Assembly (NCBI GenBank): GCA_003135635.1
Contig: PLCJ01000003.1
Location: forward strand, 117,087-165,337
Source of the DNA: Candidatus Adlerbacteria bacterium
Lineage (GTDB): Bacteria > Patescibacteriota > Minisyncoccia > Phycocordibacterales > SBAW01
DNA: 48,251 bases
Direction of reading: 5' to 3'
The position numbers were made by a program, and so were the translations under genes. Of this stretch, positions 24,491 to 32,999 are shown in pieces. The stretch's first letter is position 1. The number at the start of each line of letters is the position of its first letter. Under the pieces are notes generated by a model, which was not told where the DNA came from, searched no databases, and saw only the letters and a program-made list of their open reading frames with translations.

Positions 24491-26524
24491 CTAGATATCG
24501 AGGTTTGCCAACTTGGCATTGCTTTGGATGAATGACTTGCGAGAAGAGACATCTTCGCCCATAAGAATATCAAATATTCTGTCTGCATCCGCTGCATCCT
24601 CAATGGTTACCTGTTTAAGAACTCTTCGCGCGGGATCCATGGTGGTTTCCCAGAGCTCTTCTGGATTCATCTCGCCGAGACCTTTGTACCGTTGAATATG
24701 TACTTTGACCTTTTTTGATTTCACTTCTTCTACTTCTTCAGGGACTTCCTGCCCTGATGGCTCTTCTTCAATCTCAGCTTCAGTGCCTACAATGCGAATT
24801 TTCTCCTCATCGGAGTAGGTATACATTACTTCCTTCCCTCGTTTGATTTTATACAGCGGAGGCTGAGCGATGTAGAGAAACCCGCCTTCGATCACTGGCC
24901 TGAAATGTCGAAAGAAAAGGGTGAGCAATAACGTTCGGATATGCGCACCGTCAACATCGGCGTCAGTCGCAATAATTACTTTATGATAGCGAAGTTTGCT
25001 TATGTCGAATATATCCCCTATTGCCGTGCCGAGAGCCAGGATAAGGTGCTTGATTTCTTGCGAGGCCAACATTTTATCGAGCCGTGCACGTTCAACATTA
25101 AGAATCTTCCCCCGTAAAGGGAGTATCGCCTGCGTGCGGCGATCGCGACCCTGTTTTGAAGAACCCCCAGCTGAATCTCCTTCAACTATGAAAAGCTCCG
25201 ATTCTGATGCCTCTTTAGTTTGACAATCCGCAAGCTTCCCGGGCAAACCAAACCCTTCAAGCGCTCCTTTGCGCAGCACCGATTCCTTCGCCGCTTTTGC
25301 CGCCTTGCGGGCCTTAAGTGCCAATACTACTTTGCCCATAATCCCCCTCGCATCCTCTGGATTTTCTTCAAGAAATGTTGAAAATGCGCTGCTCATGACT
25401 GCATCGACGGCACCTCGGGCTTCTACAGAGCCGAGTTTTCCTTTTGTTTGACCCTCAAACTGAATTTCGGCCAGCTTTACCGAAATAACCGCAGTCAATC
25501 CCTCAAGCACATCTTCTCCATTGAAGTTTTCCTCATTTTCCTTAAGAGCATTACTTTGGCGTGCATAGGCATTGAGCGTACGCGTGAGCGCCGTGCGAAA
25601 GCCCGTAATATGCGTACCTCCTTCACTATTGAAGATATTGTTTGCAAAAGGAAAAACGCGGGAAGAAATGTCATCCACGTATTGGAGTGCTATTTCAACG
25701 GCAACTCCATCCTGTTCTTTTTCTATATAGAAAATATTTTTATGAACCGGCTTTTGGTGGCGACTGTAAAAAGCAACCAGTGAGCGCAATCCTCCCTCAA
25801 AGTAGAATGTTTGTGATGGACACTCGAGCAGATTCTCTCGCATGTAGAGCGTCTTGCCCGCTTCTGGCAACTTTACCGTAGTTCCTCTTGCATCAACAAT
25901 ACTGATCCGCAATCCCTTCACCAGATAGGCCTGTTCACGTAAGTGGGCAACAATCTTTTCAAAATCAAAATTGATTACATTAAAAATCTCACTGTCAGGG
26001 GAAAATGAGATTACGGTACCATGGAGCTTTGAGCTGCCAATCTTTTTAACCGCAGACTTCTTTTTGCCCCGCGAGTATTCCTGGACATACGCACCGTCTT
26101 CTCGATACACTTCCGCGCGCAGATACGTTGAGAGTGCATTGACCACCGACACGCCCACTCCATGAAGACCGCCAGCGACCTTATATCCTTCTCCGCCAAA
26201 TTTGGCTCCGGCATGCAGAAGGGTCATGACCGTTTCAAGCGCAGACACTTTGGTTTGAGCATGGACATCAATGGGGATACCACGTCCATTATCAGAAACG
26301 CGAACAATATTGTCCGGTAGAAGCACCACTTCAATGTCATCGGAAAAACCACCCATAGCCTCATCCCGGGAATTATCAAAAACTTCCCAGACGAGATGGT
26401 GGAGGCCATCTGGCCCCGTAGTACCAATGTACATACCAGGGCGCCTTCGTACTGCCTCTAGACCTTCAAGCACGGTTATATCCGCCGCGCTGTAGGAGCC
26501 TTTTTTTAGCTTTTCTTGAGCCAC
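24491..26524 (-). CDS. gyrB: DNA gyrase subunit B
   Basis: ATPase subunit of gyrase, which introduces negative supercoils. 677 residues. GHKL ATPase: E47 and N51 (WEVFDNSRDEA), DNGRGIP at 78-84, GGLHGVG. Transducer, then TOPRIM with VEGDSAGGSSKQGRDRRTQA and DADVDGAHIRTLLL, and the C-terminal RYKGLGEMNPEELWETTMDP. An acidic insertion (EEEPSGQEVPEEVEEVKS) lies before the last motif. Start is GTG (GTG GCT CAA), with a candidate promoter and a UUCG hairpin directly upstream. ParE is the alternative; the GEMNPEELWETTMDP tail and context favour GyrB. gyrA is not in the window. Confidence 0.93.
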   Translation of the reverse strand: MAQEKLKKGSYSAADITVLEGLEAVRRRPGMYIGTTGPDGLHHLVWEVFDNSRDEAMGGFSDDIEVVLLPDNIVRVSDNGRGIPIDVHAQTKVSALETVMTLLHAGAKFGGEGYKVAGGLHGVGVSVVNALSTYLRAEVYREDGAYVQEYSRGKKKSAVKKIGSSKLHGTVISFSPDSEIFNVINFDFEKIVAHLREQAYLVKGLRISIVDARGTTVKLPEAGKTLYMRENLLECPSQTFYFEGGLRSLVAFYSRHQKPVHKNIFYIEKEQDGVAVEIALQYVDDISSRVFPFANNIFNSEGGTHITGFRTALTRTLNAYARQSNALKENEENFNGEDVLEGLTAVISVKLAEIQFEGQTKGKLGSVEARGAVDAVMSSAFSTFLEENPEDARGIMGKVVLALKARKAAKAAKESVLRKGALEGFGLPGKLADCQTKEASESELFIVEGDSAGGSSKQGRDRRTQAILPLRGKILNVERARLDKMLASQEIKHLILALGTAIGDIFDISKLRYHKVIIATDADVDGAHIRTLLLTLFFRHFRPVIEGGFLYIAQPPLYKIKRGKEVMYTYSDEEKIRIVGTEAEIEEEPSGQEVPEEVEEVKSKKVKVHIQRYKGLGEMNPEELWETTMDPARRVLKQVTIEDAADADRIFDILMGEDVSSRKSFIQSNAKLANLDI

Positions 26525-26533
26525 AAAATATAT

Positions 26534-26549
26534 AAGCCTCGAAAGGCTT
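26534..26549 (-). other. UUCG-capped stem-loop before gyrB
   Basis: Minus strand AAGCCT-TTCG-AGGCTT, a 6-bp stem with a very stable tetraloop, ending 10 bases before the gyrB GTG and followed by ATATATTTT. It may be a terminator for pheT or a 5'-end stem on the gyrB mRNA. Confidence 0.55.
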
Positions 26550-26555
26550 TGTTTT

Positions 26556-26584
26556 ATTCTAGCAGAAAAGGACTCATATTGAAA
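26556..26584 (-). promoter_or_regulatory. Candidate gyrB promoter
   Basis: Minus-strand TTTCAA (26579-26584), 17-base spacer, TAGAAT (26556-26561). The predicted transcript would start at or next to the UUCG stem-loop. The -35 is weak. Confidence 0.4.
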
Positions 26585-26623
26585 GGGGCAAAATGGGGAA
26601 AATAGGCCTTAAAATATGATCAA

Positions 26624-28519
26624 TTATCGAACCACCAACCCTCTTTTGTACAGTGCCGCAGCAATTTTTTCCATTACCGTGTGTACCTCTACTTCTGTAA
26701 GTGTGCGCTCGAAAGATTGAAAGATTAGACGAAAAGCGAGTGACACTTTTCCCTCTTTTTCAAAGCGGTCAAATACATCCAACCGCACTAATAGACTGCC
26801 TGCCTCAGCAGAAATTAGGGTACGCACTTCCTCTTCTTCGCTCTCTTGAGACACCCAAAGTGCAATATCTCGCACAATGTAGGGATATTTTGAAAATGGA
26901 TGGTATTGCTTGTCAGAAGAGAGCGGAAAATGCTCGTAGAGGGTAGGAGTTGGGCTGGAGATAATGAGATTCTCTAGATCAATTTCTACACTTTCCTCCC
27001 CTCCTGTAGCCTCTGGAAGCGGAAGACTCAGCGTTATAGATAATTCTTTCAGTATGTCTGGGGCAGTTTTTTTAAAAGATTTTCCTGGGAGTGCTCCAAT
27101 AGCAAGAAAGATTTTTTCTTCATTCTGGGGAAACACTGCCCCTATTTCAAATAACAGCACCCCATCAAGTCCCAGCAGCTCCTTATTTCGCTCATTTTTA
27201 CGGAGCGCTTCTTGCATTGCGGGAAGTAAGCTTTGCCGTAGGTAGGGAGTACTGCTCTCTACTTTATTGAGAACCGCTCGAACTCCTTGGGCAGTAAATA
27301 GAGAGGTATATATTTCAGAAAATCCACGAGAGATAAGAAATTCGCGTATCCGTTCACTCCAGTAGAAATTTTTGTTTATCTCTGGAGTTTTGCCGGAGGG
27401 AGGTAAATTGACCGTGGGAATTTTTTCATATCCAACGATACGAGCGATCTCTTCCGTCAAATCCTCCGGGAGAGAAATATCAAGTCGCTCAAATGGCACG
27501 GTAACCGCAAATGTTTGATGATTTTCTGTAAACAGAAACCCAAGCCGGGTGAACACCCCCGCGACCGCATCTTGGCTCAACTCTCCTCCTAATATTTTAT
27601 TTGTTTCTGCGAGCGAAATAGTTACGGGCGCGTATTTTTTGGGATGGGGGTACACATCAACAAACCCGACTATCTCCCCTCCCGCCAGCTGCACAATCAT
27701 ATCAACCGCTGCTTGTATGCCGTATGCGGCGAGTTCGGGAGAAATAACCTGCTCAAAACGTGTACTCGCATCCGTGCGTAATTTAAGCGCCGCGGCGGTC
27801 CTGCGGACCGATGCACCGTCAAAGTTGGCAGACTCAATAATGATATTTTTCGTCGCTTCAGTTATTGCCGCAGGCATGCCGCCTTTTATTCCTGCAACGC
27901 CAATGGGTTCATCATCATTTTGATCAGCAATGATAAGCATTGAGCTGGTCAATTCATACTTCATTCCATCGAGTGCTTGCATCTGTTCACCCGAACGAGC
28001 ACTGCGTACCGCAATAGCATACTTCCCATTTTTTTGAATGAGCTTGCCCGCATCAAATGCGTGTAAGGGTTGCCCCGTGTTAAACATGACAAAGTTCATC
28101 GCATCAACGACATTGTTTATTGAGCGCTGGCCGATTGCTTCCAACCTTTCTTTGAGCCATTGTGACGAAGGGCCGACTTTTACTCCTTTTATATATCCGG
28201 CGATATAGCGACTACAGGTATCTGTGTGTATAGAGACTGAAATAACATCCGTTACGGGCTCAAGGCGTGGTTCATGCGCAAAGGGGTCATGGATTAAGGG
28301 AATGTTTAAAATTGCCGAGATCTCCTTGGCAATTCCGCGATGAGAAAGACAGTCATGTCCACGATTGGGAGTGATTTTGACCTCAAGCACATGGTCTCCT
28401 AGCACTTTTTGAAGACTCTCAACCTCAAATACATGAAAGGTCAACGCTTCTTGAAGCTTCTCGGCGGAAGGTAGTTCAATATCAAAAAACTTTTGCAACC
28501 AATAATGAGAAATTTTCAT
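26624..28519 (-). CDS. pheT: Phenylalanyl-tRNA synthetase beta subunit, without the OB tRNA-binding domain
   Basis: Beta subunit of the PheRS heterotetramer, which carries editing and tRNA contacts. 631 residues from ATG 28519 (MKISHYWLQKFFD), about 160 shorter than E. coli PheT. The sequence goes from the N-terminal FEVESLQ... straight to EVKITPNRGHDCLSHRGIAKEI, so the EMAP/OB-fold insert normally at about 40-150 is missing. B3/B4 editing region (SMLIIADQNDDEPIGVAGIKGG), B5, the catalytic-like domain, and the C-terminal FDX-ACB anticodon-binding domain (FSKYPYIVRDIALWV ... FQSFERTLTEVEV) are present. A TTG two codons upstream is possible. It follows pheS by 7 bases. Confidence 0.94.
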   Translation of the reverse strand: MKISHYWLQKFFDIELPSAEKLQEALTFHVFEVESLQKVLGDHVLEVKITPNRGHDCLSHRGIAKEISAILNIPLIHDPFAHEPRLEPVTDVISVSIHTDTCSRYIAGYIKGVKVGPSSQWLKERLEAIGQRSINNVVDAMNFVMFNTGQPLHAFDAGKLIQKNGKYAIAVRSARSGEQMQALDGMKYELTSSMLIIADQNDDEPIGVAGIKGGMPAAITEATKNIIIESANFDGASVRRTAAALKLRTDASTRFEQVISPELAAYGIQAAVDMIVQLAGGEIVGFVDVYPHPKKYAPVTISLAETNKILGGELSQDAVAGVFTRLGFLFTENHQTFAVTVPFERLDISLPEDLTEEIARIVGYEKIPTVNLPPSGKTPEINKNFYWSERIREFLISRGFSEIYTSLFTAQGVRAVLNKVESSTPYLRQSLLPAMQEALRKNERNKELLGLDGVLLFEIGAVFPQNEEKIFLAIGALPGKSFKKTAPDILKELSITLSLPLPEATGGEESVEIDLENLIISSPTPTLYEHFPLSSDKQYHPFSKYPYIVRDIALWVSQESEEEEVRTLISAEAGSLLVRLDVFDRFEKEGKVSLAFRLIFQSFERTLTEVEVHTVMEKIAAALYKRGLVVR

Positions 28520-28526
28520 GTGCAAA

Positions 28527-29261
28527 TTAAAATTGATTCACGAATCGTAAATCGGCGGAGTGCATAAAGCGGACATCATCAATACCCCATTTGAGCATGG
28601 CGAGACGGTCAAGTCCCATACCAAATGCAAAACCACTATATGCTTTGGGATCAAGTCCACTATTTTTTAGGACCTGTGGATGTACCATACCGGCTCCCAT
28701 CATTTCTATCCAACGGCCTCGAAGTTTTTCTGGCGCGTGTTCTCCGGTAATACGCATATCCACCTCGACTGAAGGTTCGGTAAAAGGAAAGAAGCTCGGG
28801 CGAAAACGAATTTCTACTTGTCCTTGTAAAATGGTGCTCAAGAAGTATTTGAGGGTACCTTTGAGAGTGGCAAGTGTCACATCCTTGCCAACGGCGAGTC
28901 CTTCTATTTGAAAGAACTCCGCTTCGTGCGTCATATCGGTTGCTTCATTTCGAAATGCAGCCCCGGGCACGATGACACGATACGGCGGCATAATTCCTTT
29001 TTTCACTTGGCTCTCCATATACCTAACTTGTACGGGCGACGTATGCGTGCGCAAAACCATATCGGGTTCATCTTTAATAAAAAATGTGTCCTGCATGTCG
29101 CGCGCTGGATGGTCCTTCGGAACATTGAGTGCATCGAAGTTATACCACTCACTCTCCACAAGCGGCCCTTCGGCAAGGGTAAAACCTAAAGAGTAAAAAA
29201 TCTCGTTTGCCTGCCGAATAAGAGAGGAGATAGGATGCAAGTGTCCCCGCATGTGTTGCAT
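28527..29261 (-). CDS. pheS: Phenylalanyl-tRNA synthetase alpha subunit, minimal form
   Basis: Catalytic subunit of PheRS. 244 residues against about 330-350 usually. It starts at the catalytic domain (MQHMRGHLHPISSLIRQANEIF), so the N-terminal coiled-coil arm that contacts tRNA is absent. Class II motifs are intact: RTHTSPVQVRYM, FRNEATDMTHEAEFFQIEG (motif 2), and FAFGMGLDRLAMLKWGIDDVR (motif 3). ATG 29261 fits the TATACT six bases upstream; a second ATG is three codons on. First gene of pheS-pheT, divergent from the glycosyltransferase. Confidence 0.95.
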   Translation of the reverse strand: MQHMRGHLHPISSLIRQANEIFYSLGFTLAEGPLVESEWYNFDALNVPKDHPARDMQDTFFIKDEPDMVLRTHTSPVQVRYMESQVKKGIMPPYRVIVPGAAFRNEATDMTHEAEFFQIEGLAVGKDVTLATLKGTLKYFLSTILQGQVEIRFRPSFFPFTEPSVEVDMRITGEHAPEKLRGRWIEMMGAGMVHPQVLKNSGLDPKAYSGFAFGMGLDRLAMLKWGIDDVRFMHSADLRFVNQF

Positions 29262-29267
29262 ATAAAC

Positions 29268-29273
29268 AGTATA
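29268..29273 (-). promoter_or_regulatory. pheS -10 element, leaderless geometry
   Basis: Minus-strand TATACT six bases before the pheS ATG; no clear -35 and no Shine-Dalgarno. Confidence 0.55.
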
Positions 29274-29334
29274 CGGTACCGTGGTGGAGAAAGTAATTCC
29301 GCTCTAGAAATATGGATCTTTTTGGATAACAAGG

Positions 29335-29340
29335 TATACT
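29335..29340 (+). promoter_or_regulatory. Glycosyltransferase -10 element, leaderless geometry
   Basis: TATACT seven bases before the ATG at 29348; weak -35, no Shine-Dalgarno. Confidence 0.55.
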
Positions 29341-29347
29341 TGCCACG

Positions 29348-30580
29348 ATGGAGGTGAGCGGTTCTCTTGGCGTCTATATATCTCTATTCCTCGCACTCTA
29401 CTTCGAGGTATTTTTGCTTATTGCTTTTTTGGAAAAACGACCGGAGAAACGCTCTATGACTCTTCCCAAACACTATCCAGCAGTGTGTATCATCGTTCCT
29501 TGTTTTAATGAAGTCCAAACCATTGGTAAGACCTTGGAATCCCTCCTCGGACTGCAGTACCCGAAAGGACAGCTTTCCATCATGGTGGTTGATGACGGCT
29601 CTCAAGATGGGACGGGAGCAATAGCAAAAAGTTTTGCCGCGCAATATGAAGAGATACGCTATTTCTATAAAGAAAATGGAGGTAAGTACACTGCTCTTAA
29701 TTTTGGAATTGAGCGGACTTCCGCCGAGTTCGTGGGCTGCCTTGATGCAGATTCTTTTGTCGCACCTGAAGGCCTCAATGAAATGATCAAGAAATTTGAA
29801 AGCGATCCGACCATTTATGCCCTTACGCCCGCAATGAAAGTATCTGCTCCGCGCAACATACTGGAGTTAATGCAAACCGCTGAATATACATTTGGAATCT
29901 TTTGCAAAAAAATGTTTGATAATCTTTCCGCTATTCAGGTGCTTCCGGGTCCTTTTTCAATATATCGCCGGGTGGTATTTGAAAAAATTGGTCTCTTCCG
30001 TCGCGCACATAACACTGAGGATATGGAGATCGCGTTTCGTATGCACTCCCACAAACTCAAAATCGCTAATGCCCATACCGTATATGTATATACTACGGTG
30101 CCCGCAAGCCTCGGTCCCCTCATCAGGCAGCGCACCCGCTGGGTCCAAGGATTTCTTCAAAACTCCCTTGACTATCGGTATATGTACTTTAATCCCCGCT
30201 TCGGCAACTTTGGTAATTTTGTACTCCCGCTTGGCCTCACGGCTTCTCTCCTCGGAATCTACACCGCTTCGTATTCTTTATATCGTCTCTTTTCTTTTAT
30301 CTCTTCTCACCTTTTTAATCTTCAAGCGGGCATCCCCTTGCATCTCTCCCAACCCACCCTTAGCTGGTTTTACCTCAACACCAGCATGATGACCTTTCTT
30401 GTGGTAATCACGCTTGGCATGACTTTCACCGCGCTACTTTTGGGGCAGCGCATAGCACAAAATAAACTCCCAATTCAATCGATTCTATATTACTTTACTC
30501 TGTTTGGACTCATCGCCCCCATCTGGTTGGCGCGCGCCGTGTGGGGCACGGTGTGGGCGCGTGAGAGTACGTGGCGATAG
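29348..30580 (+). CDS. Membrane family 2 glycosyltransferase
   Basis: Processive-type GT2 enzyme that transfers sugars from nucleotide donors at the inner face of the membrane, probably building a surface polysaccharide. 410 residues: N-terminal membrane helix (about 8-28), GT-A domain with VVDDGS (DDGS 82-85), DADS (133-136), TED (223-225, predicted catalytic base) and QRTRW (261-265), then about three C-terminal membrane helices (about 283-400). This DXD, TED, Q(R)xRW order is that of cellulose, hyaluronan and poly-N-acetylglucosamine synthases; the product cannot be told from sequence. The next gene begins at or just after its stop codon. Confidence 0.9.
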   Translation: MEVSGSLGVYISLFLALYFEVFLLIAFLEKRPEKRSMTLPKHYPAVCIIVPCFNEVQTIGKTLESLLGLQYPKGQLSIMVVDDGSQDGTGAIAKSFAAQYEEIRYFYKENGGKYTALNFGIERTSAEFVGCLDADSFVAPEGLNEMIKKFESDPTIYALTPAMKVSAPRNILELMQTAEYTFGIFCKKMFDNLSAIQVLPGPFSIYRRVVFEKIGLFRRAHNTEDMEIAFRMHSHKLKIANAHTVYVYTTVPASLGPLIRQRTRWVQGFLQNSLDYRYMYFNPRFGNFGNFVLPLGLTASLLGIYTASYSLYRLFSFISSHLFNLQAGIPLHLSQPTLSWFYLNTSMMTFLVVITLGMTFTALLLGQRIAQNKLPIQSILYYFTLFGLIAPIWLARAVWGTVWARESTWR

Positions 30581-30585
30581 AAACC

Positions 30586-31272
30586 ATGCGGATTACGCGC
30601 TATATTCTAGCGTTTGTGATTACCGCAGCGATTTTTGGTACTGCTTTTTATATCACCTCTCACATTGATGCGCAGCGGGTTGCAGATATTCAAGCCACTG
30701 AAAATAACCTCTCAATTGATCTTCTTTCCTCAGAAACACAATTCGAGCTCCTCGGTCAGCTCGACTGCGCCACGCTTGCACAAGGATCAATTCTTTCAGA
30801 CGAGCTCAATTCGCTCGACGGACGACTCTCGGTGGCTGAGCAAAATTTGGGCAGCAATAATACACAAGTCATTGAGCTCAAAAAACAATACTCGCTTCTT
30901 GAAATCCGCGATTATCTTCTCCTGCAGCAGGTCGCACAAAAGTGCAAAAACGTAAAGCCGCCGATATATGTGCTCTACTTCTACTCAAACACCGGCGATT
31001 GCCCTGACTGCTCTCAGGCGGGCGACGTACTTACCTATTTGCGGCAAACGTACCCCAAGTTTCGAGTATATTCATTTGACTATCACCTTGATCTTTCCGC
31101 TCTTCAGACACTCATTAATATAAAAAAGGTGCAAGACGTGCTCCCCGCTTTTATTATTAATGGCCAGACACCCGTGTATGGGGCTAAGACGTTAAGTGAT
31201 ATGGAAAAACTCATTCCTGGACTTAAAAGCCTCGCCACTTCCACCGCAGCCACGAGTAGCAGTAGTTTATAA
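30586..31272 (+). CDS. Membrane-anchored thioredoxin-like protein (CPDC)
   Basis: 228 residues: one N-terminal membrane helix (about 3-25), a coiled segment (about 30-120), then a thioredoxin-like domain with VLYFYSNTGDCPDC (C139, C142) and a likely cis-Pro region VLPAFIINGQ. Predicted extracytoplasmic thiol-disulfide oxidoreductase or thioredoxin-like binding protein. The helical insert between anchor and domain is unusual. ATG 30586 is chosen; a GTG at 30571 would overlap the glycosyltransferase by 10 bases. Either way the pair is probably translationally coupled. The low-complexity Thr/Ser/Ala C-terminus has no clear role. Confidence 0.8.
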   Translation: MRITRYILAFVITAAIFGTAFYITSHIDAQRVADIQATENNLSIDLLSSETQFELLGQLDCATLAQGSILSDELNSLDGRLSVAEQNLGSNNTQVIELKKQYSLLEIRDYLLLQQVAQKCKNVKPPIYVLYFYSNTGDCPDCSQAGDVLTYLRQTYPKFRVYSFDYHLDLSALQTLINIKKVQDVLPAFIINGQTPVYGAKTLSDMEKLIPGLKSLATSTAATSSSSL

Positions 31273-31277
31273 GGAGG

Positions 31278-31350
31278 AGCCGAGGGTGGGACTTGAACCC
31301 ACGACCGACGGTTTACAAAACCGTTGCTCTACCAACTGAGCTACCTCGGC
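31278..31350 (-). tRNA. tRNA-Thr(UGU)
   Basis: Cloverleaf on the minus strand: acceptor GCCGAGG/CCTCGGC, D-arm with AGCTCAGTTGGTAGAGC, anticodon stem ACGGT/ACCGT with loop TTTGTAA (anticodon TGT), T-loop GGTTCAAGTCC. Discriminator T. The following bases are CCT, so CCA must be added by the nucleotidyltransferase. Confidence 0.95.
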
Positions 31351-31361
31351 ACATACAATCA

Positions 31362-31781
31362 TTATTCTTCCGCAGGAGGAGTATATCGGCGGGAACGTCG
31401 CGCGAGCATTTTTTTATGTTCCGTAACTTCGCGCAAAAATTCCGATGCCGCTCCTTCATGGTGTGGCGGGGGTGCTGTGTTCTGGCGAATAGCATGAAGC
31501 GTACGCTCAAGAGTGTGCTCCACCCAGAGAATACCGTTTGCAAGAGCGTGGCGGGAAATATCGCGTACTACTATTGTTATAGTGTGCCAGAAACGCTCTC
31601 GCACAAATACGGGGAAGGTTTCTTTACTCCAATACACGAAAGAGTGAAGCACGTGCGTGATGGCCGGCCGGATCCGTGCACCCACTATGTTGCCAGTTTG
31701 AAGCTCCCAGCGTTTTACTGCCACCAGCGCCACCATACACACCAGAGAGACGTATAGCAGTATTGCCAAAAAAAGTACCAT
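31362..31781 (-). CDS. Small membrane protein of unknown function
   Basis: 139 residues, not a recognised family. A single N-terminal membrane helix (about 2-22, VLFLAILLYVSLVCMVALVAV) is followed by an amphipathic, basic and aromatic region with many His and Arg, ending RRSRRYTPPAEE. The large soluble part is probably on the cytoplasmic side given its Arg content. It begins 14 bases after the tsf stop and ends just before tRNA-Thr, so it is likely cotranscribed with rpsB-tsf. Confidence 0.6.
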   Translation of the reverse strand: MVLFLAILLYVSLVCMVALVAVKRWELQTGNIVGARIRPAITHVLHSFVYWSKETFPVFVRERFWHTITIVVRDISRHALANGILWVEHTLERTLHAIRQNTAPPPHHEGAASEFLREVTEHKKMLARRSRRYTPPAEE

Positions 31782-31795
31782 ACCGCTCTAGTATC

Positions 31796-32254
31796 TTACT
31801 GGAGGGAGAAAACCGCAAGGTCGGTGATCTCAATACGCTCTCCAAATTTCTGTGTCGCGTCAGCGATAAGCTCTGCGATTGTTTTCCCTTCGTCTTTGAT
31901 AAATGATTGTGCCCCGAGCATCTGTGTGTTTTCTGGCCGCATCGCCGCAGCGTGCATGGCAATCAGGCGGGCGAGTTCTTTGAATTCCTCATTTTTTGAT
32001 ACAAAATCTGTCTCGCAAGAAAGCACCACCATGGCTCCTACTTGACCGGTAATATGAATATAGGATGCAACCGTGCCGGCCCCCAGTGTGCGACTGGCTT
32101 TGCTGCGCGCGGTTGCCCCCGCTCGCACGCCAAGAAGCTTCAGTGCTTTTTCTTTATCACCACCCGCATCCTCAAGCGCCTTTTTACACTCCATCACGGA
32201 AACTCCAGTCTGGCGACGCAGTTCTTTTACCGCTTCTGCAGAAATGACTACCAT
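31796..32254 (-). CDS. tsf: Elongation factor Ts, short form
   Basis: Nucleotide exchange factor for EF-Tu. 152 residues against 283 in E. coli. N-terminal UBA-like domain (VKELRRQTGVSVMECKKALEDAGGD), then the core with CETDFVSKNEEFKELARLIAMHAAA, which contains the TDF EF-Tu-contact motif. The second half of the core and the coiled-coil are absent; short EF-Ts proteins are known in several lineages. Nine bases after rpsB, the classical rpsB-tsf pair. Confidence 0.94.
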   Translation of the reverse strand: MVVISAEAVKELRRQTGVSVMECKKALEDAGGDKEKALKLLGVRAGATARSKASRTLGAGTVASYIHITGQVGAMVVLSCETDFVSKNEEFKELARLIAMHAAAMRPENTQMLGAQSFIKDEGKTIAELIADATQKFGERIEITDLAVFSLQ

Positions 32255-32263
32255 AATGACTGA

Positions 32264-32983
32264 TTATTGCAGGACAGCTTCTGCCGCTTGGGGAGGGGCG
32301 CCTTGGTGTGCCGCGTAGGTGCTTGTGACTTCACTTAGTATGTGGCTGAGGCTTTGTACCGTCGCGTCGTTTGCGGGAATGGGATAGGTGACGCGGGTGG
32401 CATCGCAATCGGTATTCATGAGCGCAATGACGGGAATATGCATTTTTACTGCCTCTTCAACAGCGATGTGTTCGTGCCTTGGATCAATAACAAAGAGTGC
32501 ATCGGGAAGCTTTTGCATACCACGTAATCCCCCAAACATGGCATCGAGATCGGCAATTTCTCGATCAATAAGAACCCGCTCGCGCTTGGTGAAGCGTGCT
32601 GCCAATTCTCCCTTTTCACGCATATCAGAAAGCTCCAAGAGACGTGAGAGACGTTTGCGGATTTCAGAAAAGTTAGTGAGCGTTCCGCCGATCCACCGAG
32701 ATGCGACGTACGGTGCTCCCAGTTTTTCCGCTTCGCGCCGAATGGCCTCGCGGGCTTCAGCCTTACCGCTTACAAAAAGAATTACTTTGCGTTCCGCCGC
32801 AAGCCCTTTTACGAATGCAAGCGCTATACTCAAGCACTGGACGGTCTGCTCCAAGTCAAAAATCTCAACCCCGCCCTTGCTGCCAAAGATATATCTTGAG
32901 GTGGAAGGATGGCGGCGGGAAGGGGCGTAGCCGAAATGCGCGCCGACAGAAAATAATTTTTGCACGAGAGTATCACTATCCAT
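32264..32983 (-). CDS. rpsB: 30S ribosomal protein S2
   Basis: Small-subunit protein at the head-body junction, needed for S1 binding and initiation. The ATG at 32983 gives MDSDTLVQKLFSVGAHFGYAPSRRHP, which matches the S2 start; an in-frame upstream extension overlaps prfA and is rejected. 239 residues. Family motifs: FGSKGGVEIFDLEQT, YVASRWIGGTLTNFSEIRKR, PDALFVIDPRHEHIAVEEA, IPVIALMNTDCD. It starts 16 bases after prfA and leads into tsf. Confidence 0.95.
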   Translation of the reverse strand: MDSDTLVQKLFSVGAHFGYAPSRRHPSTSRYIFGSKGGVEIFDLEQTVQCLSIALAFVKGLAAERKVILFVSGKAEAREAIRREAEKLGAPYVASRWIGGTLTNFSEIRKRLSRLLELSDMREKGELAARFTKRERVLIDREIADLDAMFGGLRGMQKLPDALFVIDPRHEHIAVEEAVKMHIPVIALMNTDCDATRVTYPIPANDATVQSLSHILSEVTSTYAAHQGAPPQAAEAVLQ

Positions 32984-32999
32984 AACGCGCTTCACACTA

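Noticed and set aside
32388-32930. Plus-strand open frame of 180 codons inside rpsB
   Set aside because: Antisense of a clear S2 gene; the product is low in complexity and unlike any family.
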